Assembly (NCBI GenBank): GCA_050084985.1
Contig: JBITNC010000001.1
Location: 25,420,001-25,484,000, forward strand
DNA: 64,000 nucleotides
Source: Nageia nagi
Lineage: Eukaryota; Pinophyta
Direction: 5' to 3'
Below, in pieces: positions 24,373-35,200 of this stretch. The translations under genes and the position numbers were made by a program. Numbering within the stretch: the stretch's first letter is position 1; each line of letters begins with the position of its first letter. The notes beneath the pieces were generated by a model. The model saw nothing but the letters and a program-made list of their open reading frames with translations. It did no database searches and was not told the origin of the DNA.

Positions 24373-24872
24373 TGAAGGAACTAACACTAATAAGATAATA
24401 TCTAAACAACCAAAATCATATGAAAGCTCACAATACACATCTAACAAACTCACAAAGCAATCTCACAAAGATAACACAAGATGTAATGGTTCCTCCAACT
24501 AGGAGTACATCCACTAACTAGATATTTACTTCAATCACAAATACAACTCTCTTACAATCCTCCTAATCTCAACTCCTACACTTCTATCCTATAGCATAAC
24601 TTTACTCCATAATTATTGTGTGATCACAAAGAGGGAGCCTTCTATTTATAGGCCAAAATCCCTCTTTAGATCACCCTTTTATCCAATGTACAAAAGCATG
24701 ACATGCACATCCTTTTACCCGAGAGGCATGCTCATGACATGGAGTGTAGGACAAGTTACATTATCATATTCACTTAAATACTTAAAGTATCAAATGATAC
24801 CCTTAAGTATTAGTGAACTTACATAGAAGATTATTACAAAACTTTTATAGTAATGCATTATACATTCCAACA
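24373..24872 (-). repeat. 3' LTR of element C
   Basis: TG...CA, 500 bp. A purine tract (aaaggagag on the minus strand) lies just inside at 24873-24881. The hairpin motif is at 24486-24514. Confidence 0.92.
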
Positions 24873-24881
24873 CTCTCCTTT

Positions 24882-25430
24882 AATGCAATATTGGGATAAA
24901 GTGAATAAGAGAGAAGAGAGAGAGAGAGAAAGTAAAAGAGTTCTCCAAAAAGATACAATGGAGATGAGAACTTCTTACATATTTGTGAAGTAAGAAAGAT
25001 CTAGTTTGAGACTCACTACTTTGCCAAATACAATCATTAACCATAATTGATTTTAATGTACATGAAGTAGTCATCCAACTAGAAGTCATGAAGAGTCTCC
25101 AAGAGCTTACATACCTGAGGTAAGTAACCTCCAATCTCAAAGGAACTTGTAAGTCATAAGCAGCTCAAAAAACAAAATCAGTTAAATGCAACACATTCAT
25201 CTCATCAAGGATAGATGAATCACACAAATGCCATCATGAACTGATCAATGGTGCATTATAAGTTATCACGAAGATGCCATGCTAAAAACTTATATTCACC
25301 TGTTGTATATAAAACATGTGTTGATTATCATTACAAAATAGAGCATGAACATACGAGTTCCTCACATATGGATAATTAAATAGTGTCAAAGGACACATAA
25401 GAGTTCCTCACATATGGATAATTGAATAGT
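24882..25430 (-). other. Element C 3' untranslated region, part 1
   Basis: The distal 3' region of C, matching 36730-37170 in A and 58170-58650 in E. The end near 25310-25430 holds repeat units built on ttcctcacatatggataa-type words, which continue at 40158 beyond element B. Several open frames here are shared by C and E only because the sequence is conserved; none resembles a known protein. Confidence 0.7.
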
Positions 25431-25932
25431 TGAGAGAAATAATGGAGCTTACTGTCCATGGTTTATTGATGTCAATATATAGCCTTGGGTTCTCAACAAT
25501 GGAATCCACAAGGTTTACAAACTTACAAATAAGAAGTTAGAGAATTTACTATTCTCAGCAACATTACAACCATAGCCATCTCAGTCCAAGAGAAGTAGCT
25601 AAACATGAGATAAAAATACTCCAAACATAGCTTAAAACATGCCTAATACGATAACAAACAAACCCCTAAAATATGAAGACAAAACAAACAATAACAAGAA
25701 AGTTGTTACAAAAATAAACTCATTCTGCCTGCACATTGTCGTTTTCTCTACATAGCAATCGACAACGATCTTATAGGATCGGCAACAATCGGTGGCGATC
25801 GACGGCAATGACGATCGGCGACGATCGGTGGCGATCGACGGTGATTGGTGGCGATCGATGATGATCGGTGGCATAGGCAAATTTATTCCAGAACATTTTA
25901 AAAACACATATTATGGAGTCAAAACTCCAACA
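25431..25932 (-). repeat. 3' LTR of element B
   Basis: TG...CA. A purine tract (caagggggagca on the minus strand) follows at 25933-25944. The part 25780-25875 is a run of GATCG/CGATC words in tandem. Confidence 0.93.
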
Positions 25933-27632
25933 TGCTCCCCCTTGATGCTGAGGGGACTAACTAGCAAGTCTCTCAGTATCATAAACTGAGTTTTGTTTAC
26001 TCCTTTGGTAAATAAATCTGCTATATTCTCCTTGGTGTTGATGTGTTCCAAATCAATAATCTTCTTCTCCACCATGTATCTGATGAAATGGTATTTCATA
26101 TCAAAATGTTTGGACCTGTTGTGATGTACTGGATTGTTTGCAAGTTGAATTGCATTAGCATTATCACAAAACAACTTTGTAGCATCTCTTTGTTGCTCAC
26201 CAAGTTCTTCAAGAATCTTTCTCAACCACAATGTTTGGGTGCTTGCACTTGTGATTGTAATGTATTCTGCCTCTGTAGAAGATAGTGCAACAGTTGTTTG
26301 CTTCTTAGAACTCCATGTGATTAGTCCTAATCCAATGTTGAAGCAATTTTTGGAAGTAGACTTTCTATCATCAATATTGCTTCCCCAATCTGAATCACTA
26401 TAGCCAACAAGTTTCACCTTGCTTTCTTTGTAGTAATGGATGCCAAAACCAATGGTGCCTTTGATGTACCTCATGATCCTCTTGGTAGCCTTCATGTGAG
26501 TTTCGGTAGGTTCACTCATGTACCTAGAAACAAAAGAAATAGCACATGCAATATCTGGACGAGTATTAGTGAGAAACATAAGACTCCCAACCATACTCCT
26601 ATATGTGGTGACATCTACCCTTTCACTACCATCTTCCTTACTCAATAACTCCCCATGAGCAATTGGAGTAGGAACTGGTTTACAATTTTCCATGCCATAT
26701 TTGGACAACATATCTTTGGCATATTTGGTTTGACAAATAAAAATTTCACTATCATTTTGATACACTTCCATACCTAGGAAATAATGCATGAGACCTAGGT
26801 CTTTCATATCAAACTCTTTCATCATAGACTCTTTAAACTCTTCATTCATCCTATCATTGCTTCCCATGTAAATGAAATCATCTACATACAAGCATACAAT
26901 CATAATATCATTACATTTTTTTAAATAATAGAGAGTAGGCTCACTCTTGCTTTTCACAAGACCATATTGATGAAAGTATCCATCAATCCTTGAGTACCAA
27001 GCTCTAGGAGCTTGTTTGAGGCCATACAAGGCCTTCTTCAATTTGTAGACCATGTCCTCTTTGCCTTTGATCTCAAATCCTTGAGATTGTTGTACATATA
27101 CCTCTTCTTGTATGTATCCATTCAAGAATGCACTCTTCACATCAAGGTGATGCACTCTCCATCCTTTTTGGGCAGCTAAGAATAGAACCAATCTAATTGT
27201 CTCTTGCCTTGCAATGGGTGCAAAAGTCTCCTCATAATCAATGCCATACTTTTGAGCGAAACCTTTTGCCACTAGTCTTGCTTTGTGTTTTTGAATAGTG
27301 CCATTTGCATTATACTTTATCTTGTAGACCCACTTGGAGCCTACTACCTTCTTTCCTTGTGGAAGCTCAACTAGCTCCCAAGTATCATTTTTCTTGATGG
27401 AGTCCATCTCCTCTTGCATTGCTTTCATCCACAAATCATTAGTACATGCAATTTCATAACAAGCAGGTTCAACATTAATTATACTCATCAAAGCATAATT
27501 TACAACATCACCTTTTGATTCACCATTATTGCTATCTCCATACAAGTGCATATTTTGAAGACTATTAACAACACTTTCCATTTCTTTAGCTTGTGCTCTT
27601 GTTATTCTTCTACCAAAGTTTTGATCAAGCAT
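25911..27632 (-). CDS. Copia reverse transcriptase and RNase H (element B)
   Basis: A 573-residue open frame, the longest in the window. RT starts with the MQEEMDSIKKNDTWELVELP region and has the copia signatures RLVAKGFAQKYGIDYEETFA, LDVKSAFLNG, KALYGLKQAPRAWY and the catalytic YVDD (LYVDDFIYMGS). RNase H follows with DSDWGSNIDDRKSTS, SSTEAEYI and the tail ENIADLFTKGV. Its last bases lie inside the 3' LTR. Together they copy element RNA into DNA in the particle. The frame is separated from the integrase part by a stop just beyond 27632, so the polyprotein is broken there. Confidence 0.92.
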   Translation of the reverse strand: MLDQNFGRRITRAQAKEMESVVNSLQNMHLYGDSNNGESKGDVVNYALMSIINVEPACYEIACTNDLWMKAMQEEMDSIKKNDTWELVELPQGKKVVGSKWVYKIKYNANGTIQKHKARLVAKGFAQKYGIDYEETFAPIARQETIRLVLFLAAQKGWRVHHLDVKSAFLNGYIQEEVYVQQSQGFEIKGKEDMVYKLKKALYGLKQAPRAWYSRIDGYFHQYGLVKSKSEPTLYYLKKCNDIMIVCLYVDDFIYMGSNDRMNEEFKESMMKEFDMKDLGLMHYFLGMEVYQNDSEIFICQTKYAKDMLSKYGMENCKPVPTPIAHGELLSKEDGSERVDVTTYRSMVGSLMFLTNTRPDIACAISFVSRYMSEPTETHMKATKRIMRYIKGTIGFGIHYYKESKVKLVGYSDSDWGSNIDDRKSTSKNCFNIGLGLITWSSKKQTTVALSSTEAEYITITSASTQTLWLRKILEELGEQQRDATKLFCDNANAIQLANNPVHHNRSKHFDMKYHFIRYMVEKKIIDLEHINTKENIADLFTKGVNKTQFMILRDLLVSPLSIKGEHVGVLTP

Positions 27633-27671
27633 TTATGATGATGGATGATCAATCAAAAATTTCTTATGTTT

Positions 27672-28217
27672 CTATAAATTTATTTTTGCTTCCTCCAAAG
27701 AACCATCACTTGAGGATTTTGAACTTGGTGAAGAACATGGGCTAGAATTGGAAGAACTTACTTGATTGCCATCTTGAGGTATCTTTGCTTGCTTGAGTTG
27801 AATCTTTGCTTGCACATTTGGAGAGCCACTATTATTGGAATCACCATCCAAATAGTATTTTTGATGACCCCATGCTCCCCCTTCATCAAAAATCACATCT
27901 CTAGATATAATAAGCTTTCTAGTTTTTGGATTGTACAATCTCCATGCTTTAGTATTTTCACAATACCCAATAAAGATACATGGTTCACTTTTTGCATCAA
28001 GCTTTTGCCTATTTTCTTTTGGAACATGAGCATAGGCTAAACAACCAAAAACTTTCAAATGTACAACAGTTGGTTTTTTACCATACCAAGCTTCATATGG
28101 TGTCACCCCATCCAAACTAGAGGTAGGACATCTATTCAAGAGATACATGGCTGTCCTAATTGCCTCCCCCCAATACATTTTTGACAAATTCTTAGTTTGG
28201 AGCATACTTCTTGCATA
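27672..28217 (-). pseudogene. Integrase C-terminal part of element B, split by element A
   Basis: Continues the integrase that starts at 37695. It has the YWGEAIRTAMYLLNRCPTSS region, the TPYEAWYGKKP motif and the FGCLAYAHVP and FIGYCENTKAWRLYNP stretches that link copia integrase to RT. The frame is open from the insertion point to 27672. The break at its N-terminal side is exactly the element A insertion. Confidence 0.9.
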
Positions 28218-28222
28218 CTTCT

Positions 28223-28732
28223 TGTTAGAATTTGTAATGAAATATTGTGAATATCTAAACTCCTTGTAAGTTCAATTAATCACTTAAAGGATATGTAGAT
28301 ACCTTAAAGGATTAATTGAATTCTTTATTATGTGTGGACTTTGACCTAACCATGGGGTTAGTTGGTAGGTTAAAGTTAGGTCACACATTTAATGTAACCC
28401 TAACCTTACCCTTGGGTTAAAGGGAGGTTAGGGAGGTGCTCTCAAGCTATAAATAGAGGGCCTCTCCTCTTGTAAACACATCTAAGTTTTGGAGTAAGTT
28501 TACTCTACTTGGTTGTGTAGGAGAGAGCAAGAGAATAGTTGTAAGAGAGACATAGATTGAGAAATAGAGAACTAGTTGTGGATGTACTCCCAAGGAGGGA
28601 GGAACCACATTATATTGGTGTCATATTGTGTGAATGATGTTCTTAGAATTATAGATGTGTTATCTTGTGTACACTTGAGTTTCCTAGTCTTAGGTCCTAG
28701 AGGATTTGTTTAGATATAGTTCAAATCCTTCA
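28223..28732 (+). repeat. 5' LTR of element A (510 bp)
   Basis: TG...CA. A TATA box lies at 28448-28455. The conserved hairpin at 28578-28608 lies about 125 bp downstream of it, inside the predicted transcript. Confidence 0.96.
28448..28455 (+). promoter_or_regulatory. TATA box of the element A LTR promoter
   Basis: TATAAATA in gctataaatagagggcc. The same octamer is at 37405-37412 in the 3' LTR. It would start transcription about 30 bp downstream, placing the R region before the hairpin. Confidence 0.75.
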
Positions 28733-28734
28733 AT

Positions 28735-28746
28735 TGGTATCAGAGC
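28735..28746 (+). other. Primer binding site, element A
   Basis: TGGTATCAGAGC, complementary to the initiator methionine tRNA 3' end. It starts two bases after the LTR. Confidence 0.95.
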
Positions 28747-29414
28747 TTGGTGTGGAAGCTCTTCTTCTACATTTTGGAGGTGCTTCATCTTCTCAAATTT
28801 GGAGATCTTAATCCTAATCTTCATTGTGAGGTAAAAGGTTTGCAAAGGTATAACCTTCTATCCTTCTTTAACTAAGTTCATTATGATACTAATCTTTTGT
28901 ATGATTATGCTAGCTCAATGTCTTAGCAATACCATAATATATTTTGCTACTCTCTTCTTACTAACAATATTTTATGTTAGTAATCTATTTTTTTTGTACA
29001 AAGAAAATGCTTTTTTTTTGTGAGCAAAAATATATTATGATAGCATCTTATTGAAATTTTTTTTACAATAGTCTTTTGTGAAAAATATCAAAAAAAAGGG
29101 AGGAAGGTGCAATTTTTGTTTTTCAATTGTTGAAATAAAGTGGAGGACTTTATTTACAAGTTTTTTTTTAAATTTCTAGAGGCAATTATTTTTAAAATTT
29201 AAAGCAAATATGGGGATATTTGCCCTCTCTCATTTTTTATTGTTGAAATAAAAAAATGGAAAACTTTACAAGTTATTTAAAACATTTACAATATATTCAA
29301 GTACTTTGAATATTTACAATATTTTTAGTTTTACAAAATTGAAAGTTTCAATTTTTTTTGAAAAATTGCAAAGGGCCACGTCAGCACCCCTGGTCTCACG
29401 GCTGCTGCAAAATA

Positions 29415-29486
29415 TAAGCACGCAGGAGTAGAACCCATGACCACGTGGTTAAAATCCACACGCTCTACCGGCTGAGCTCAGACGGT
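29415..29486 (-). other. tRNA-Lys-like segment, antisense in the element A leader
   Basis: Matches 2648-2719 in element D. The anticodon loop is ATTTTAA, the B box has one change (GGTTCTACTCC) and the acceptor arms do not pair. It is more decayed than the D copy. Confidence 0.65.
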
Positions 29487-29779
29487 TGCTACGTCTGACC
29501 TGCCTCGTTTCATATGCACCAAAACGATACGTTGAAAGGTCCTTTAGACATCTGCGAATGCAAGTCTAGGAACGTGGTGCTGCAACTGAATAACAATGCT
29601 GGCCTTTCAATGAGTGGGACTGTTGGAGGACAAATGAGTTTGGTAGAAGGTTCTTATACTTCGATGATAATGACTATGTCTCCCATCCTCCTCGCGCGTA
29701 AGCTGCGCCTCCTCCCTCGCTGACAAATAACCCACACTCAATTTTAAGCATATGCAATTAATTTTTTTAACCTTGCACG

Positions 29780-30480
29780 ATGCAGTCATGTCCTACAATG
29801 ATCGTAGGATTTGCACAAATAGTAGGGAAGCACACGAATTGCTTGACAAGATGCACGATGCAGACACCGTTGCGTGGACTGAAATGATCGCAGGATCCAC
29901 ACGTTGGCATACGCTCGTGAAGTTTTCGACTGTATGACTGAACGAGACATCTTCTCATGGAAGTAGTCCTGTAGGCTACTAAAGACATGGCTTTCCTCGA
30001 CAGGTAATGACACTGTTTCACCAAATGCAACAAACACCAGCAGTAGTCCAACCAAATCATTTCACCTTTTCCATCGTTGCAAATCTGGGAAATCTGGAAC
30101 AGGGTTTATACATACATGAAAGACTCTTTAAAAATCGAATTTCTATCACATGTGTAGTTGTGAATGCCATGGTAGACATGTATGCCAAACTTAAAGCGTA
30201 GGGAAGTCACGTGAAGATCACACGATGGCCTTCTCCCTCGCTGACTCCCTCCTCCCTCACCAGCTCCCAACCTATGCTCTCTCCACGCGAGTTGTTTGAC
30301 CGCGTGATTCAGACACAGTTTCATGGAACCAATGATCGCAGGATATGCACAAAATGCCATAGAGACTTGTAAGCATATGCAATTATCACACATAAAGCCA
30401 AACTTTGTAACCTTTGCACGGCCTTCCACGTAGCCTCCTCCACTTCTCCTCACCTCTGCGTTGCTCAGACTCTGCACCAC
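29780..30480 (+). pseudogene. PPR gene fragment in the element A leader
   Basis: Plus-strand frames give a run of PPR motifs: a start around HELLDKMHDADTVAWTEM (29840-29890), then KFSTV..LNETSSHG, a piece at 30007-30201 with LFHQMQQ, QPNHFTFSIVANLGNLEQGL, IHERLFKNR and VVNAMVDMYAKL, and a later ELFDRVIQ piece near 30290. The order QPNHFTF, then IHERLF, then MVDMYAKL is that of the P-L-S motif series in organellar PPR proteins. Several stops and frame changes break it. It is sense to the element, is shared with element D and resembles the CACTA-borne copy at 51630-52010. Confidence 0.75.
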
Positions 30481-31739
30481 AAGCATGTAGGGCAACTCCT
30501 AGGCGCTGCCACTCTGCACCACAAGCAAAATGCTCCTGCACTCTCCTTCCTCTCCTTTGCACTCCTCCTCTCAGCCGCCAGCCTCCTAGTGGTTCAGCCA
30601 TACATTCCTCTTCCTCCCCAACACCTCCACATGCCTCCATGCAGGTCATCCTCCTTCCCACGGTCAAGGTTGATGGCTGCCAACTCTTTTCAAAGTCTTC
30701 CTTGTCACTTAAATGCACTAAATTCTTGTTGACAACTTGCAAAATAATGCTCTCCCAAAAGGCAACGTATACTCCTTCTTGGTAAGGGAAGGGTTGCCAT
30801 CACTACTTTACCTATATGCATTTATTTTTTTTGACTTGAAGTATTTTAGAGTGCTTGAAGTAAAAGAAGCATTAAAGAGCATTAAAAATAGGGGTATAGG
30901 TCTCCTATTACAACTTGCACACATATACCTCTTAGGCATTTAATTTTTTTTACTTACTTGCTTACAAGTCAAATTGCTCCCACTAAATGCACTTAGGAGT
31001 ACTTAGAATATTTCTAATATTTTACTCAAAATTGCATGTTTAAAATTACTAAAAGTGCACATGCAATTTTTAATGCTAACCTCTTAGCATTTTTTGTAAG
31101 CATAGTAATTTAGTCTAAGCATGCTGTTTTTTAAGTAAATAAGGGAAAAACTTTTACTTAAAATGCATACTTATAAGACAAGTCTTAGCATACAATTTTT
31201 TTTAGGGATAAAACCTTAAGTGAAAAGGGGGGAATTAGTATAATTTTTACTAAAATTTTATCTAGATGCTAGACTTGTGATGCATAAACCTTATCTAGAT
31301 ATTGCATGCTAAACTTGAGATGCATGTCTCTTTATCTTGAAAATGTGATGCATGTCTCTTATAATCCTTATATTGATATCACATGCTAGACTAATGATGC
31401 AAGTATTTTTATCTTGTTTGAAGAATAAAACATGCTTAGGACTTAAATTTTTAATGCATGATTACTTAATTTTTTTAAGTCATGGAACAATGCATGTCAT
31501 GAATTAAATACTAAGTAGGACTTAGTTCTTTTGTTTAATTCATTAAGTACTTGAATATATTGAGCACAAAATATACAAAATGTAAAAGTCCTTTAGGGGT
31601 TAGTACAAAACCCATTGGACTTTTTAAGTTTTTTTTTTCAAAGCTCGTGTGGATGATGCAATTTTACTTTACTTTATATTTTTGCACAATTTGCTTATAC
31701 TTGCAAAAACGCAAATATTGAAAAGTAACCCCTAAAATG

Positions 31740-32170
31740 AACACATCCGCACGTATTCTTCCACAACATGACTTGTTTGGGGAGCCACAAGGTGAGGACA
31801 GGGCAGACTGGAGCCCTTTTAGTCCGAAGAACTGCGTGGTGGTAAGTCTGTCTTAATTACCCCTAAGACCTCTGTTGGATTGGACATAACTCTATTAGGT
31901 GGACGGGCATGTGTGTAGTGATACCACATGTCCGCACGTCCATTCAGGGATTATCTTGATAACTTAGGAGGAAAACTGAAAACCTTAATCAAGATAATTA
32001 AAATGGCCGATCCAAGATACGTCGGATCCTTGGAAAATAGTAGGTACTTCTCCTTGTGAGAGTATATCACTGACCAAGGTGAACTGGTTGAGGACTGGTA
32101 GTACCTAGGCTCCACCTTGCAGGCATCCAGGCGAAGGCCTAATTCTACATAAGAAAACAACCCCAACATT
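31740..32170 (+). other. Conserved leader block upstream of gag (element A)
   Basis: Matches 530-1000 (D, closely), and 44640-45080 (C) and 63130-63600 (E) at lower identity. It is conserved across elements whose LTRs have diverged, so it probably matters for the element, for example for packaging or translation of gag. Confidence 0.65.
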
Positions 32171-32293
32171 ATTCATCTACGGATCGTGGTTATAAGTTTA
32201 CACATGTGGGACATGTTTACTTATGTTTGATTTGTATAGATGGAAACTTGTAAAATTTGCATTCTTATTGCATATTTATTTTTTGTATAGACA

Positions 32294-35200
32294 ATGGTTG
32301 AGACCTTCATACCCAAGCACATACTCGACGGTTCCAACTACGGCATATGGGAACCTCGTATGAGAGCTGAGTTACAGGCAAGGAAGCTGTGGTAGACAGT
32401 AAATGAAGATCTAGTTGCTCCTACAGATGAGAAGGCCCTTGAAACTTACAACTCAAAGAATGAGTTAGCAACCTTAATGATCTATTGTGCAGTTTTAGAT
32501 GACATCCTTCTCATGATTTCTTCCTCGACATCAGTAAAAGAAGCTTGGGACAGACTAAAGAAAATTTACCTTGGGTCCAAATTTTCAAGAAGGTTCACCA
32601 TTCTACAAAAGTTGTTGCAGTATCGTCAAGGAGAAGATGAAAGTGCCTCAATCTACTTGAATAAAATCATTGACCTAAGGACACAACTGGTTGGCTGTGG
32701 GTGTAATTGGATTAATGATGAGTTCATGGTCTTCATTATTCTTCAAAGCCTCTCTACAAAGTTCAGTAACTTTGTCACAGTTATGGAGACTAGGCTCGAT
32801 GATGAAGAAGATGTTATCTCCCTTGATAATCTTTCTAGACTACTTCTGAAACATGAGGAAACTTTGAACAAGAAAATGTTGAACATTTCTCCAAAGGATA
32901 ATAGCATTGCTCTAGGAGCAACCAAAACTCCTTTCAAGAAAATGTTCAAACATTATAAATTCAAAGACAACAAATCCTCATCTACCATCAGGAAGCACAG
33001 CAACTTCAAGCAAAGGAATGACAAAGCTGGATCAAGCAAACCAACACCGCAGGAAAAGTTTGATGGGAATTGTAACTTCTGTGGCATCTTTGGGCACAAA
33101 GAGTATGATTGTCGTAAAAAGAAATTTGCTTAAAAAGGAAAGGGAAATGCAAATGTGAGAAATTTCAATAATAAAAAGAAGAATAAGCATGCTGCTTCTG
33201 TTGCCTACTACTCAATGACTCAAACTATTTCAAATGATTGGATTATTGATTCAGGATGCACTAATCACATGTGTTATGAAAAGGATAAGTTTGAAAATTT
33301 TCATAAGTACAACAAGGATACAGTTGTGATAGGTGATAATACAGTCCTTGATGTTCAAGGAATAGGGAATGTGAAGATTCATGGAAAGGCACTTGATAAT
33401 GTCTTTTATGTACCTAAGCTAAGGATGAATCTTATCTCGGTAATTTAGATTACAAGGACAGGATGCTCATTTGAGTTTACCTCACACTCCTGGTGTGTTA
33501 AGAAAGGACTTGCCACTTTGATGAAAGGATCAGTAAAGAATGACCTTTATATTGTGGATCAAGTACCTTCAAAGATTTGTCTTGCTACAAATGTGTGTTC
33601 AAAAGCTAATATTTGGCATCAACGATTAGGGCACCTTAACCACAAGAGTATTCAAGATATGAAAAATCAAGAACTTGTGGAAGCTTTACCTAATATTTCA
33701 CCCACAATTGGTCTTTGTGAAAGGTGCATTCTTGGAAAGATGAATAGGCAAAAGTTTGAAAAGGATAAAGCAACTCGGGCTACTCGTCCTCTCCAGCTTG
33801 TGCATTCTGATTTGATGGGTCCATTTCAGACTAAGTCTCTAGGGGGAGCTTCTTATGTTCTAACCTTCATTGATGACTTCAGTAGGATGACATTTGGTTA
33901 TCTACTTGAGCACAAGGATCAAACTTTTGATCGATTTAAAGACTTCAAGGCACTTGTTGAAAATCAAACCGATTTTAAGATCAAAATGCTGAGATCTGAC
34001 AATGGGGGTGAATATAATAGCAATGAGTTTAACGATTATTATGTTAAACATGGGATCAAGCGACAATTCACAATCCCTTACACCCCTCAGCAAAATGGAG
34101 TTGCTGAAAGAAAGAATCGCACCATTATGGAAATGGCAAGATGCATGTTGGGTAACCTTCCTAATTTCTTATGGGGAGAAGCTGTTCACACTGCTATTCA
34201 CACCCTAAATAGGTGTCCTACTAAAGTAGTTGAAGGAAAAACTCCATATGAAGCATGGACAGGAAAGAAACCTAACATCTCACACTTCAGGGTCTTTGGA
34301 TGTGATGCATTTGCCTTCATTACCTCAGAGAAAAGAAAGAAGCTAGACAAAAGATCAGAAAAATGCATCTTTGTGGGGTATGATAATCAGCATAGAGGTT
34401 ACAGGATCTACTCCTCATCCCATAAAATAGTCTTTATTTCTAGGGATGTCAAGTTCAATGAACTTCCTGAGGATACGACTTCTCATGTTGAGGTGTCTGA
34501 TTCAGAAGATTCTATGCCTGCACCTAACTGGTTGGATGATCATGTAGGGAAGTCACCACAAGAGTAAAATTCTCCAGCTCAGAGAATTACAAGAAGTATG
34601 ACCTTGAATAAATCCTTATTTGCCAAAATTGATAATATGAATGAGCCATCAACATTCAAAGAAGCTTCCAAGTAAGAATGTTGGATGGAAGCTATGAAAG
34701 TTGAGTATGAGGCACTCATGAAAAATGAAACTTGGGATTTGGTTCCTTATCCCAATGAGAAAAATGTGATTGGAAATAAATGGATTTACAAGGTCAAGTA
34801 CAATTCTGATGGAGAAGTTGAAAAATACAAAGCAAGGTTAGTGGCCAAAGGATTCGCTCAGAAATATGGTATTGATTATGAGGAAACCTTTGCTCCTGTG
34901 GCCAAAATGCCTACTGCTAGGATAATCCTTGCTCTTTCTGCAGCTCAGGGATGGAAAGTTTTCCAACTTGATGTCAAGAGTGCATTTCTCAATGGTGACT
35001 TGGATTTTGAAATCTACATGAATCAACCAGAAGGATTTATTCCAGAAGGAAAAGAGTCTCTTGTGTGCAAACTAAATAAGTCTTTGTATGGACTTAAACA
35101 AGCACCTAGAGCATGGTATAAGAAAATTTTAGGATTCTTTACAGATATTAGTTTTTCCAAGTGCTTCTCCGACTCAGATCTCTATGTACTCAATCAAGGA

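Larger units (their letters stand above)
28747..32293 (+). other. Long leader of element A
   Basis: About 3.5 kb between the primer site and gag, unusually long for a copia element. In order it holds an AT-rich stretch (to 29340), an antisense tRNA-Lys-like segment (29415-29486), PPR-derived sequence (29780-30480), an AT-rich stretch with ATGCATG words (30800-31700) and a conserved block (31740-32170). The gag start is preceded by a pyrimidine-rich tract ending in tttgtatag (32283-32290), which looks like a splice acceptor. A donor-like GGTAAGT is at about 31852-31858, so splicing of part of the leader is possible but unproven. Confidence 0.75.

Noticed and set aside
24880-25140. Minus-strand open frame shared with 58148-58378
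   Set aside because: Lies in the 3' untranslated region of elements C and E; shared because the elements are related.
25310-25430. Spaced repeats resembling a CRISPR array (also 40158-40400 and 58620-58830)
   Set aside because: The units are degenerate and the spacers are also repetitive. They are part of the copia 3' region in plant DNA.
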